From contig JOAZ01000002.1 of the NCBI GenBank assembly GCA_000720535.1, positions 62,001-126,000 of the forward strand: a DNA stretch of 64,000 nt, read 5' to 3'. Below the pieces are notes generated by a model. It was not told the origin of the DNA and did no database searches. It was given only the letters and a program-made list of their open reading frames with translations. The position numbers and the translations under genes were made by a program. Positions 1 to 7,025 of the stretch are shown piece by piece. The DNA is from Streptomyces halstedii (GTDB lineage: Bacteria; Actinomycetota; Actinomycetes; Streptomycetales; Streptomycetaceae). Every line of letters starts with the position of its first letter. The stretch's first letter is position 1.

Positions 1-1
1 G

Positions 2-601
2 ACCGGCGCGCTGGTGGCCGTCGTCATCTTCCTCGGCGCCGCGGCCCTGCTCAACCCGCTCTGCCTGATCCTGGCGCCGGTCGCCGTCGTGCCGATGGTC
101 GTCTATCCCTACGGCAAGCGGTTCACCAACTTCCCGCACGCGATCCTCGGTCTCGCCCAGGCCATGGGGCCGATCGGCGCCTGGCTGGCGGTGACCGGCA
201 GCTGGTCGTGGGACGCGGTGATCCTCGGGCTGGCCGTGGGGATCTGGATCGGCGGCTTCGACCTGATCTTCGCCTGCCAGGACGTGCGGGCGGACCGGGC
301 CCACGGGGTCAAGTCCTTCCCGGCGCGCTTCGGCATCCCGGCGGCGCTCTGGGGCGCGCGGGTGTGCCACGCCGTGACGACCGGGATGCTGGTCTGGTTC
401 GGTCTGGCGACCGGGGCCGGGCTCCTCTACTGGGTCGGCATGGTGGTCGTGGCCGCGGCGTTCGTCTACGAGCACCGGGTCGTGCGGCCGCACGACCTGT
501 CCCGGCTGAACCGGGCGTTCTTCTCGGTGAACGGCTTCATCGGCATAGCACTGTTCGCCTGCGCGCTGCTCGACCTGCTGGTGCGCGGCCTCACGCCGTG
601 A
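2..601 (+). CDS. mqnP: UbiA-family prenyltransferase, probable MqnP (5' end outside window)
   Basis: The frame is open from the left edge, so the start lies outside; about 199 residues are visible. It is a polytopic membrane protein of the UbiA superfamily. The second Asp-rich motif is seen as QDVRADRAHG after GGFDLIFAC, followed by three or four hydrophobic helices; the first Asp-rich motif would lie upstream. In Streptomyces the UbiA-like enzyme of this neighbourhood (UbiX-like gene, Lrp regulator and mqnE follow) prenylates 1,4-dihydroxy-6-naphthoate in the futalosine menaquinone pathway. The family is clear from sequence; the MqnP role rests on context. Confidence 0.82.
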   Translation, partial: TGALVAVVIFLGAAALLNPLCLILAPVAVVPMVVYPYGKRFTNFPHAILGLAQAMGPIGAWLAVTGSWSWDAVILGLAVGIWIGGFDLIFACQDVRADRAHGVKSFPARFGIPAALWGARVCHAVTTGMLVWFGLATGAGLLYWVGMVVVAAAFVYEHRVVRPHDLSRLNRAFFSVNGFIGIALFACALLDLLVRGLTP

Positions 602-647
602 GGCCCCTGCCTCGCACCGTGAGGTCGTCGCTCACCCCGTGAGGTCG

Positions 648-1253
648 TTACACCGTGACGGAGGACCCGGTCACCGGGCGGCGGGGGCGGCGGAAGAGGA
701 ACGCCGCCAGCACCCCGCCGAGCAGGCCGAAGAGGTGGCCCTGCCAGCTGATGCCCGAGTCGGTCGGCAGGACGCCCCACAGGATCGAGCCGTAGACGGC
801 GGCGACGACCACGCCGACCACGATGTCGAGCGGGCGGCGGTCGACGAAGCCGCGGACCAGCAGATAGCCGAAGAGCCCGAAGACCACCCCGGACGCGCCG
901 AGCGTGACCGTGCCGGACGGCGCGGTGAACCAGACGCCGAGCCCGGCCGTCACGATCACCGTCAGGACCACGCCGGCGAACCTGCGGATCCCGGCGAGCG
1001 CGGCTATGAAGCCCAGGACCAGCAGCGGCACGCTGTTGGAGGCGACGTGCTGCCACCCGGCGTGCAGGAAGGCGGACGGCACGACGTCCAGCAGCTCGGC
1101 CGGCTCGCGCGGGGAGATGCCGTAGGAGTCCAGGCGGTGGTCCACCAGTGTGTCGATGCCCTCCAGCACCCACAGCAGCGTCACCCAGGTGATCATGACC
1201 GCACCGGCCGTGGCGGCCCGTGCGGTGGTGGTGGTCGTGCGCGTGACGGTCAT
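648..1253 (-). CDS. rhomboid-family intramembrane serine protease
   Basis: A 201-aa membrane protein with about six hydrophobic helices. The rhomboid signature is intact: HAGWQHVASN (His64, Asn73) in an early helix, GASG with nucleophile Ser121, and the dyad His173 in WQGHLFG. It would cleave transmembrane helices within the membrane; its substrate is unknown. The ATG at 1253 is preferred because AGGGGGTGA lies directly upstream; longer readings in the frame run antisense through the next gene. It is convergent with the prenyltransferase at its left and divergent from the UbiX-like gene on its right. The Thr-rich N-terminus is short and cytoplasmic. Confidence 0.88.
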   Translation of the reverse strand: MTVTRTTTTTARAATAGAVMITWVTLLWVLEGIDTLVDHRLDSYGISPREPAELLDVVPSAFLHAGWQHVASNSVPLLVLGFIAALAGIRRFAGVVLTVIVTAGLGVWFTAPSGTVTLGASGVVFGLFGYLLVRGFVDRRPLDIVVGVVVAAVYGSILWGVLPTDSGISWQGHLFGLLGGVLAAFLFRRPRRPVTGSSVTV

Positions 1254-1347
1254 GGTCACCCCCTGTCGACGGCTGTTGCTCCTTCCGTGCAACGTACGGA
1301 GCCCCTCGCCCGGTTCCGCGAGCGGTCCGCCGGATAGGCTCGACGGT

Positions 1348-2046
1348 GTGAAAACCGGGACTTCAGTGAGTGAGCGGCCGCGCGCGCCTTGGATTGTCGG
1401 GGTGTCGGGCGCCTCGGGTACCCCGTTCGCGGCCTCCGTCCTGCGCGGTTTGCTGGACGCGGGGGAGAGCGTCGACCTGGTGGTGAGCCGCGCCTCGCGG
1501 CTGACGCTGCTGGACGAGACGGGGATCTCCTTCCGCGACGCGCACTGGCGGGAGGATCTGCGGGGCTGGCTGGCGCGCGGCGCGGACGGCGGGCCGGACA
1601 CCTTCGCGGTGCCGGACGGCGTGCTGGACCGGGTGCGGTACTGGGGGGCCGGTGATCTGGCGGCCGGCCCGTCCTCGGGGTCGTACCCGGCGAAGGGGAT
1701 GCTGATCGTCCCGGCCTCCACGGCCTGTGTGGCCGGGGTGGCGCTGGGACTCTCGAAGGATCTGCTGCAACGGGCGGCGAGCGTGACGCTCAAGGAGCGC
1801 CGGACGCTCGTCGTCGCGGTGCGCGAGACGCCGCTCAGCGGTCAGACGCTGAAGCAGATGGTGGCGCTCGACGAGGCGGGCGCCGTGGTGCTGCCCGCCT
1901 CTCCGGCGTTCTACGCGGGGGCGACCCACATCCAGGACCTGGTGGACTTCGTCGCCGGGCGGGTGCTGGACGCGGCGGGGGTGCCGCACCAGCTGTACCG
2001 CCGGTGGGAGGGAGAGCTCGGTGGAGGCTCCCGTGAGAGGCCCTAG
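1348..2046 (+). CDS. UbiX-like flavin prenyltransferase
   Basis: A 232-aa protein of the UbiX/Pad1 family. The N-terminal flavin-binding loop GVSGASGTPFA, the central PASTACVAGVALGLSKDLL stretch and the C-terminal HIQDLVDFVAGRVLD helix all match the family. These enzymes prenylate FMN to give the prFMN cofactor of UbiD-type decarboxylases. In the futalosine pathway a UbiD-like decarboxylase acts after MqnP, and the neighbouring prenyltransferase and MqnE genes support that role. The GTG at 1348 is chosen; a second in-frame GTG at 1366 is possible. The rhomboid gene starts divergently about 95 bp upstream. Confidence 0.85.
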   Translation: MKTGTSVSERPRAPWIVGVSGASGTPFAASVLRGLLDAGESVDLVVSRASRLTLLDETGISFRDAHWREDLRGWLARGADGGPDTFAVPDGVLDRVRYWGAGDLAAGPSSGSYPAKGMLIVPASTACVAGVALGLSKDLLQRAASVTLKERRTLVVAVRETPLSGQTLKQMVALDEAGAVVLPASPAFYAGATHIQDLVDFVAGRVLDAAGVPHQLYRRWEGELGGGSRERP

Positions 2047-2050
2047 GGGC

Positions 2051-2185
2051 TCAGCGCTTCCGGTCGGTGCGCGGGGCCCGGGTCTTGTCGACGCGGTGGG
2101 CGGCGGCGGGCTGGTGGGCACGCGAGCGGTTGGCCAGGTCCTGCAGCTCGCGCATCCGGGCGTAGGCCATCTCGATCGTGTACAC
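2051..2185 (-). CDS. small basic conserved-looking protein, function unknown
   Basis: A 44-aa basic peptide beginning MYTIEMAYARMRELQDLAN and ending in an Arg/Lys-rich tail (TRAPRTDRKR). The GTG at 2185 follows CAGGAG by 11 nt, which supports translation. Codon third positions are G/C-rich, as in its neighbours. It sits tail to tail with the UbiX-like gene and head to head with the Lrp regulator, so its promoter lies in the AT-richer 2186-2319 interval. The N-terminal half is predicted helical; no family is recognised. Confidence 0.55.
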   Translation of the reverse strand: MYTIEMAYARMRELQDLANRSRAHQPAAAHRVDKTRAPRTDRKR

Positions 2186-2319
2186 GGTGACTATCACTCC
2201 TGAAGATTCGTAAGCGATTTTGGATCGACCTGAAAGATTTACAGGCTCTCGACCCTGCTGTGCCTTAGATTCTACACGTAATCTCGCGATACTGCTGAAC
2301 AATGGAAGGCTTCAGTCAT

Positions 2320-2775
2320 ATGGACGCGGTGGACAGGCAGCTCATCCAGGCACTCAGAGAGAACGGCAGGGCCTCGTACGCCGAGCTGGGGCGGCTCGTC
2401 GGGCTCTCCGGCCCCAGCGTCACCGACCGCATCAACCGGCTGGAATCCGCCGGTGTCATCACCGGGTACCGCGCGACGGTGGACGCCGCCTCGCTGGGGC
2501 TGGGCGTCACCGCGCTCATCGGTGTCTCGCTCTCCGACGCCGCCGACCACGAGGACGTGGCGCACCGGCTGAAGGAGCTGGCCGAGATCGAGGACTGCTG
2601 GTTCATCGCCGGTGAGGACTCCTTCACGCTCAAGGTGCGGGTCGGTGACGTGGACGGCCTGGAGCGGACGATCCGCCGGCTCAGCGGGACCAAGGGCGTC
2701 TCCCGTACCCGTACGACGGTCGTGCTCTCCACGAAGTGGGAGAACCGGGTCGGGGAGCTCCCCGACGAGGTGTGA
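2320..2775 (+). CDS. Lrp/AsnC-family transcriptional regulator
   Basis: 151 residues with the standard two-domain Lrp layout: an N-terminal helix-turn-helix (about residues 4-50, SYAELGRLVGLSGPSVTDRINRLE) and a C-terminal RAM effector domain carrying GEDSFTLKVRV. Such proteins bind DNA as multimers and respond to small molecules, often amino acids. The ATG at 2320 is preferred over the ATG at 2302 because GAAGG lies 10 nt before it. It lies directly upstream of mqnE, and the divergent small gene at 2185 shares its AT-rich promoter region. Control of the menaquinone genes is plausible from position only. Confidence 0.85.
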   Translation: MDAVDRQLIQALRENGRASYAELGRLVGLSGPSVTDRINRLESAGVITGYRATVDAASLGLGVTALIGVSLSDAADHEDVAHRLKELAEIEDCWFIAGEDSFTLKVRVGDVDGLERTIRRLSGTKGVSRTRTTVVLSTKWENRVGELPDEV

Positions 2776-2868
2776 CACGGAGCGGCAATGCGGGTGCCGG
2801 AGGCCGGAGGGCGGGGGAGTACGGTGGGCTGCCGGAGTCTGTTACGTAGAGATATGGGAGGCGCCCTA

Positions 2869-4032
2869 GTGGACGCGGGACTCAAGCGCGAGCTGGAGGA
2901 GAAGGTCCGGGCCGGCGAGCGGCTGACCCGCGAGGACGGGATCGCGCTCTACGAGTCCGACGACCTGGCCTGGCTCGGCGGGCTGGCCCACGAGGTGCGG
3001 ACGCGGAAGAACGGCGACGTCGTCCACTTCAACGTCAACCGCCACCTCAACATGACGAACGTGTGCACCGCGTCCTGCGCCTACTGCTCGTTCCAGCGCA
3101 AGCCGGGCGAGAAGGACGCGTACACGATGCGGATCGAGGAGGCCGTCCGCCTCGCCAAGGCGATGGAGGGCGAGAGCCTCACCGAGCTGCACATCGTCAA
3201 CGGCCTGCACCCCACGCTCCCGTGGCGCTACTACCCGCGGTCGCTGAGCGCGCTGAAGGAAGCCCTGCCGGACGTGGCGCTCAAGGCGTTCACGGCGACG
3301 GAGATCCACCACTTCGAGACGATCTCGGGCCTCTCGGCCTCCGAGATCCTCGACGAGCTGATCGACGCCGGCCTGGAGTCGCTGACCGGCGGCGGCGCGG
3401 AGATCTTCGACTGGGAGGTCCGCCAGCACATCGTCGACCACAACACCCACTGGGAGGACTGGTCGCGCATCCACCGCCTCGCGCACGAGAAGGGGCTCAA
3501 GACCCCGGCGACGATGCTGTACGGGCACATCGAGGAGCCCCGTCACCGCGTCGACCACGTGCTGCGGCTGCGGGAGATGCAGGACGAGACCGGCGGCTTC
3601 CAGGTCTTCATCCCGCTGCGCTACCAGCACGACTTCGTGGACATGAAGGACGGCAAGGTCCGCAACACCCTCCAGGCCCGGACGTCCATGGCGACCGGCG
3701 CGGAGGCGCTCAAGACCTTCGCCGTCTCGCGGCTGCTCTTCGACAACGTCCCGCACGTCAAGGTGTTCTGGGTGATGCACGGGGTGCAGACCGCTCAGCT
3801 CGCGCTCCAGCACGGCGCGGACGACATGGACGGCTCGGTCGTCGAGTACAAGATCACGCACGACGCGGACGACTACGGCACCCCGAACAAGCTCGGCCGC
3901 GAGGACCTGCTGGAGCTCATCCGGGACGCGGGCTTCCGGCCCGTGGAGCGCAACACCCGGTACGAGATCCTGCGTGAGTACCCGGGACCGGACGCGGAGC
4001 TGCGCGAGTCGCCGCAGCCGATGCGCGTCTGA
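2869..4032 (+). CDS. mqnE: aminodeoxyfutalosine synthase MqnE (radical SAM)
   Basis: A 387-aa radical SAM enzyme with a CX3CX2C cluster motif (VCTASCAYC, Cys66/70/73). It couples 3-[(1-carboxyvinyl)oxy]benzoate to the adenosyl group of SAM, giving 6-amino-6-deoxyfutalosine in the futalosine menaquinone pathway. The HFNVNRHLNMTN lead-in and the ETGGFQVFIPLRYQ region are typical of the MqnE/MqnC group. The GTG at 2869 has GGAGG seven nt upstream. It follows the Lrp regulator after about 90 bp, and with mqnP and the UbiX-like gene makes this a menaquinone locus. FbiC, a relative, lies at 30.6 kb. Confidence 0.93.
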   Translation: MDAGLKRELEEKVRAGERLTREDGIALYESDDLAWLGGLAHEVRTRKNGDVVHFNVNRHLNMTNVCTASCAYCSFQRKPGEKDAYTMRIEEAVRLAKAMEGESLTELHIVNGLHPTLPWRYYPRSLSALKEALPDVALKAFTATEIHHFETISGLSASEILDELIDAGLESLTGGGAEIFDWEVRQHIVDHNTHWEDWSRIHRLAHEKGLKTPATMLYGHIEEPRHRVDHVLRLREMQDETGGFQVFIPLRYQHDFVDMKDGKVRNTLQARTSMATGAEALKTFAVSRLLFDNVPHVKVFWVMHGVQTAQLALQHGADDMDGSVVEYKITHDADDYGTPNKLGREDLLELIRDAGFRPVERNTRYEILREYPGPDAELRESPQPMRV

Positions 4033-4070
4033 CGCGCCCCGTCGGCAGTGGGTCCTCAAGGGGCCCGGAG

Positions 4071-4111
4071 AGCCCCGCCCGTGGAGACAGTCGGTCGCCC
4101 GGAGCGGGGCT
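4071..4111 (+). terminator. stem-loop terminator after mqnE
   Basis: An 8-bp GC stem, AGCCCCGC (4071-4078) with GCGGGGCT (4104-4111), followed by TTCG, lies 38 bp after the mqnE stop. The loop is long and may hold further pairing. There is no long T-run, as is common in Streptomyces. Confidence 0.5.
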
Positions 4112-4140
4112 TTCGCGTGCGCCGGGACGGGCGGGGGGAC

Positions 4141-4180
4141 GTGCGGCGAAGGGCGGGGGCGCGCGGCGAAGGGCGGGGGT
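4141..4180. repeat. 20-bp tandem duplication
   Basis: Two adjacent 20-bp units (4141-4160 and 4161-4180) differ at two positions; the core is GCGGCGAAGGGCGGGGG. They lie in the gap between mqnE and the GNAT gene. No function is evident. Confidence 0.7.
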
Positions 4181-4228
4181 GCGGGATCCGGGTTGTGGAG
4201 GCCGGCTTGTAATGGTTAATCTCGCTCT

Positions 4229-4756
4229 ATGGCTCTTACTTTTGAGGTGAACCCCGCTTTCGACCCGGCGCTACGGGACGGCATCACCGTGCTGTGGGCC
4301 GATGTCAGCAACGCGGGCGGGGCCGTCGGGTTCCTGCCCCCGGTGACCGCGGACGAGATCCGGCCGGAGCTGCTCAAGCACCTCACGGCCATCGCGGAGG
4401 GCCGCACCCGGCTGGTGGTCGGCCGCGACGAGGACGGCCAGGTCGCCGCCACCGCCTTCCTCACCCTCAACACCCACCGGCTGATGCGCCATTGGGCCTG
4501 GCTCAACACGGTGATGGTCCACCCCCGCCACCAGGGCAAGGGGTACGGCCGCGAGCTGATGGCGGCCGCGGCCGACGCCGCCCGCTCCCTCGACGGCATC
4601 GACGCCATCCGGCTCACCTGCCGCGGAGGCACGGGCGCCGACCGCTTCTACACCTCCTGCGGATACAAGGAGGTCGGCCGGGTCCCGGACGCCATCCGGG
4701 TCGCCGACGACGACTACCGGGACGACGTCATCATGCTGCTCCCGCTCTTCCGTTAG
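4229..4756 (+). CDS. GNAT-family N-acetyltransferase
   Basis: A 175-aa single-domain acetyltransferase. Acetyl-CoA binding motif A is visible as VMVHPRHQGKGYGREL (residues 95-110, Q-x-x-G-x-G type), followed by motif B around GADRFYTSCGYKEVGR. The product is cytoplasmic and its substrate cannot be told from sequence. It stands alone between terminator-like sequence after mqnE and the DUF4229 gene. Start ATG 4229 follows an unusually AT-rich stretch (AATGGTTAATCTCGCTCT) that probably includes its promoter. Confidence 0.85.
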   Translation: MALTFEVNPAFDPALRDGITVLWADVSNAGGAVGFLPPVTADEIRPELLKHLTAIAEGRTRLVVGRDEDGQVAATAFLTLNTHRLMRHWAWLNTVMVHPRHQGKGYGRELMAAAADAARSLDGIDAIRLTCRGGTGADRFYTSCGYKEVGRVPDAIRVADDDYRDDVIMLLPLFR

Positions 4757-4896
4757 CGGCGGCGCGGCGCCCGCCCGGCCTCGAAAAGGGGAGCCCCTGA
4801 GAAGTGACGGAATTCGGGGCATGCTTCACTGGTCGGGCAGAGTCGCAGACTTGCAACGAGCGTGAGAGACGTCGGACGTAGAGAGAAGGCCAAGCC

Positions 4897-5193
4897 GTGT
4901 CCGCTGCCAAGCCGAGCGCAACGATCCGGTACACCGCGTTGCGCCTCCTGATTTTCGTCGGCTGCTTCTTCGTCTCGGGCGTCGCGGTCCACTTCGGGCT
5001 GCTGCCCTCCGGCGTCGGCGGCTCCAACGTCGTCTGGGTCATCCTCCTGGGCCTGCTGCTCTCCGCGCCCCTGAGCTACGTCCTCCTGCGCAGGCAGCGC
5101 GACGAGATGTCCGAGCAGATCATCTCCACGGTCGACCGGTCCAAGGCCAGGCTCGAAGCGAACCGCACCCGCGAGGACGGCGTCACCCCGTAA
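4897..5193 (+). CDS. DUF4229-type small membrane protein
   Basis: 98 residues with two hydrophobic helices (about 13-33 and 44-64) separated by a short Gly/Ser loop, then a charged cytoplasmic tail (RRQRDEMSEQIISTVDRSKARLEANRTRED) that could form a short coiled coil. The arrangement matches the actinobacterial DUF4229 family, whose function is unknown. Start GTG 4897 has GAGAAGG upstream. The gene is followed by a strong stem-loop at 5226-5260, so it is probably monocistronic. Confidence 0.8.
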   Translation: MSAAKPSATIRYTALRLLIFVGCFFVSGVAVHFGLLPSGVGGSNVVWVILLGLLLSAPLSYVLLRRQRDEMSEQIISTVDRSKARLEANRTREDGVTP

Positions 5194-5225
5194 CGTTCCT
5201 CACAGACGGTCCCGTACGGGACAGC

Positions 5226-5260
5226 GCCCCGGCACCGAGCAGCCGCTCCGGTACCGGGGC
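5226..5260 (+). terminator. stem-loop terminator after the DUF4229 gene
   Basis: GCCCCGGCACCG (5226-5237) pairs with CGGTACCGGGGC (5249-5260) with one mismatch, leaving an 11-nt loop. It lies 32 bp after the stop codon and separates this gene from the leader-peptide transcript. Confidence 0.7.
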
Positions 5261-5354
5261 TTCGGCGTTCTCCGGCGCGATCAGGACCGGCCGGTGCGAT
5301 TCGACCCAAGCGGACCTTTGAGGTCCTCAAAGTACAAGTGTTAACGTGTTCGGC

Positions 5355-5462
5355 ATGAACACCGCAGTGCGCACCCGCCACGCCATGAGCCTTTCGCTCG
5401 TGGCGCGCCTGCACGTGGATCTCTGCCGCTGTATGTCCGCGGTCTGTTGCCGCAACGTCTGA
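5355..5462 (+). CDS. Cys-rich leader peptide, probable cysteine-responsive attenuator
   Basis: A 35-aa reading frame (ATG 5355 to TGA 5460-5462) starting MNTAVRTRHAMSLSLVARLH and ending VDLCRCMSAVCCRNV. Four cysteines fall in the last 12 residues, including an adjacent pair. Short Streptomyces leaders with an HVDLCR-like core precede sulfur-metabolism genes, and Cys-rich upstream frames mediate ribosome attenuation by cysteine in mycobacteria (family knowledge). A GC hairpin (5477-5504) begins 14 nt after the stop, then comes the start of a DAACS transporter at 5580. By inference, stalling at the Cys codons when Cys-tRNA is low raises transporter expression. Confidence 0.7.
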   Translation: MNTAVRTRHAMSLSLVARLHVDLCRCMSAVCCRNV

Positions 5463-5476
5463 ACCGGCATCATGCA

Positions 5477-5504
5477 GCGGCGCCGCCCCTGGCGCGGGCG
5501 CCGC
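5477..5504 (+). promoter_or_regulatory. GC hairpin between leader peptide and transporter (attenuator candidate)
   Basis: GCGGCGCC (5477-5484) pairs perfectly with GGCGCCGC (5497-5504) across a 12-nt loop. It begins 14 nt after the leader stop and lies about 75 nt before the transporter start, where a ribosome stalled in the leader could alter folding. Confidence 0.45.
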
Positions 5505-5579
5505 ACCCCGTCCCCGTTCCACCGCACGTCGGCACGTCTGTTCCCGTACGTCCCGCTGCGTCCTCCCAGGAGTGTTCCC

Positions 5580-6938
5580 TTGTCCGCGAATTCCGCGTCC
5601 CCCGAGACCGAGGCCGAGGCCGAGAAGCCGTCCGGCTCCGGTTTCCGCATACCCGGCGTCCCGTTCTGGGTCCAGATCGTCGCCGGTCTGGTGCTCGGTG
5701 TCCTGCTCGGCTGGCTCACCCGCAGCCAGGACATCGACTGGCTCTACACCACGCTCGACAAGGTCGGCCACATCTTCGTCCAGCTCCTCAAGCTGGCCGT
5801 CGCGCCCCTCGTCTTCTTCGCGATCATGGTGTCGATCACCAACCTGCGCAAGGTCAACAACGCCGCGAGGCTGGCCGGCCGCACCCTGCTCTGGTTCATG
5901 ATCACCTCCCTGATCGCGGTCGCCATCGGCCTCGCGATCGGTCTGATCACCAACCCGGGCTCCGGCACCGGCCTCACCCCGAAGGACGGCGCCAAGCCCG
6001 AGCACGCCGGGTCCTGGCTCGACTTCCTCACCGGCATCATCCCGACGGACGTCATCACGCCGTTCACCGAACTGAACGTGCTCCAGATCGTCTTCATGGC
6101 CGCCGTCGCCGGTATCGCCGCGCTCCAGCTCGGTGAGAAGGCCAAGCCGATCCTCACCCTCAGCGAATCGGTCCTGGCACTCCTCCAGAAGGCCCTGTGG
6201 TGGGTCATCCGCCTCGCCCCGATCGGCACGGTCGGCCTCATCGGCTACGCCATCGCCGACTACGGCTGGGACCTGCTCGGCAAGTACGCGACGTTCACCG
6301 CGGACGTCTACATCGGCTGCGCCATCGTGATGTTCGGCGTCTACCCGCTGCTGCTCGCCACGGTCGCCAAGGTCAGCCCGCTCCAGTTCTTCAAGGGCGC
6401 CTGGCCCGCGATCCAGCTCGGCTTCGTCTCCCGCTCCTCGGTCGGCACCATGCCGGTCACCCAGAAGGTCACCGAGCGGCTCGGCGTCCCGAAGGAGTAC
6501 GCCAGCTTCGCCGTCCCGTTCGGCGCCACGACCAAGATGGACGGCTGCGCCGCGATCTACCCGGCGCTGGCGGCGATCTTCATCGCGCAGATCTTCGACG
6601 TCCAGCTGGGCATCGGCGACTACATCCTGATCGCGTTCGTCTCGGTCATCGGTTCGGCGGCCACCGCGGGCCTCACCGGCGCCACGGTCATGCTGACCCT
6701 CACCCTGTCCACGCTGGGCCTCCCGCTGGAGGGCGTGGGCCTGCTGCTCGCCATCGACCCGATCCTGGACATGATGCGCACCGCCACGAACGTGGCCGGC
6801 CAGGCGATGGTCCCGGTGCTCGTCGCGGCCCGCGAGAAGATCCTCGACCACGACGCGTACAACTCGGCGTCGGCCTCCCCGGTCGACGAGCCCGAGGTGC
6901 GTGACGCGGAGCCGAAGGCCGTCCCCGTCCCCGCGTGA
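5580..6938 (+). CDS. DAACS-family amino acid/dicarboxylate:cation symporter, possibly for cystine
   Basis: A 452-aa polytopic protein of the glutamate/dicarboxylate symporter fold. The Ser-rich reentrant loop (SRSSVGTMPVT) and the MDG motif (VPFGATTKMDGCAAIYPAL) are present; the motif reads MDGC where many glutamate carriers have MDGT. A hydrophilic tail with acidic residues ends the protein. Start TTG 5580 has AGGAG seven nt upstream; upstream readings have no ribosome site. The family includes TcyP/YdjN cystine carriers, and the Cys-rich leader upstream favours cystine or another sulfur substrate. Substrate is inference; dicarboxylates or glutamate remain possible. Confidence 0.85.
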   Translation: MSANSASPETEAEAEKPSGSGFRIPGVPFWVQIVAGLVLGVLLGWLTRSQDIDWLYTTLDKVGHIFVQLLKLAVAPLVFFAIMVSITNLRKVNNAARLAGRTLLWFMITSLIAVAIGLAIGLITNPGSGTGLTPKDGAKPEHAGSWLDFLTGIIPTDVITPFTELNVLQIVFMAAVAGIAALQLGEKAKPILTLSESVLALLQKALWWVIRLAPIGTVGLIGYAIADYGWDLLGKYATFTADVYIGCAIVMFGVYPLLLATVAKVSPLQFFKGAWPAIQLGFVSRSSVGTMPVTQKVTERLGVPKEYASFAVPFGATTKMDGCAAIYPALAAIFIAQIFDVQLGIGDYILIAFVSVIGSAATAGLTGATVMLTLTLSTLGLPLEGVGLLLAIDPILDMMRTATNVAGQAMVPVLVAAREKILDHDAYNSASASPVDEPEVRDAEPKAVPVPA

Positions 6939-6961
6939 CACCGCCGTACGGCACCCTCTGA

Positions 6962-6996
6962 GCGCCCCCGGCCGGAACCCTTCCGGCCGGGGGTGC
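6962..6996. terminator. bidirectional stem-loop terminator
   Basis: CCCCCGGCCGG (6965-6975) pairs perfectly with CCGGCCGGGGG (6983-6993), with weaker flanking pairs. It lies between the convergent symporter and hydrolase genes. Confidence 0.75.
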
Positions 6997-7025
6997 TTCG
7001 TTGTCGTCCGGGGCGGACACGGCGC

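Noticed and set aside
1254-1793. N-terminal extension of the rhomboid protein to 381 aa
   Set aside because: The extra 180 residues are antisense to the UbiX-like gene; a good ribosome site and the natural protein start are at 1253.
2186-2319. Riboswitch in the AT-rich interval before the Lrp gene
   Set aside because: No conserved riboswitch core or stable multi-stem fold was recognised; a divergent promoter explains the composition.
5076-6941. 621-aa minus-strand reading frame
   Set aside because: It is Arg/Asp/Glu-only in composition and lies wholly antisense to the symporter; a GC-bias shadow.
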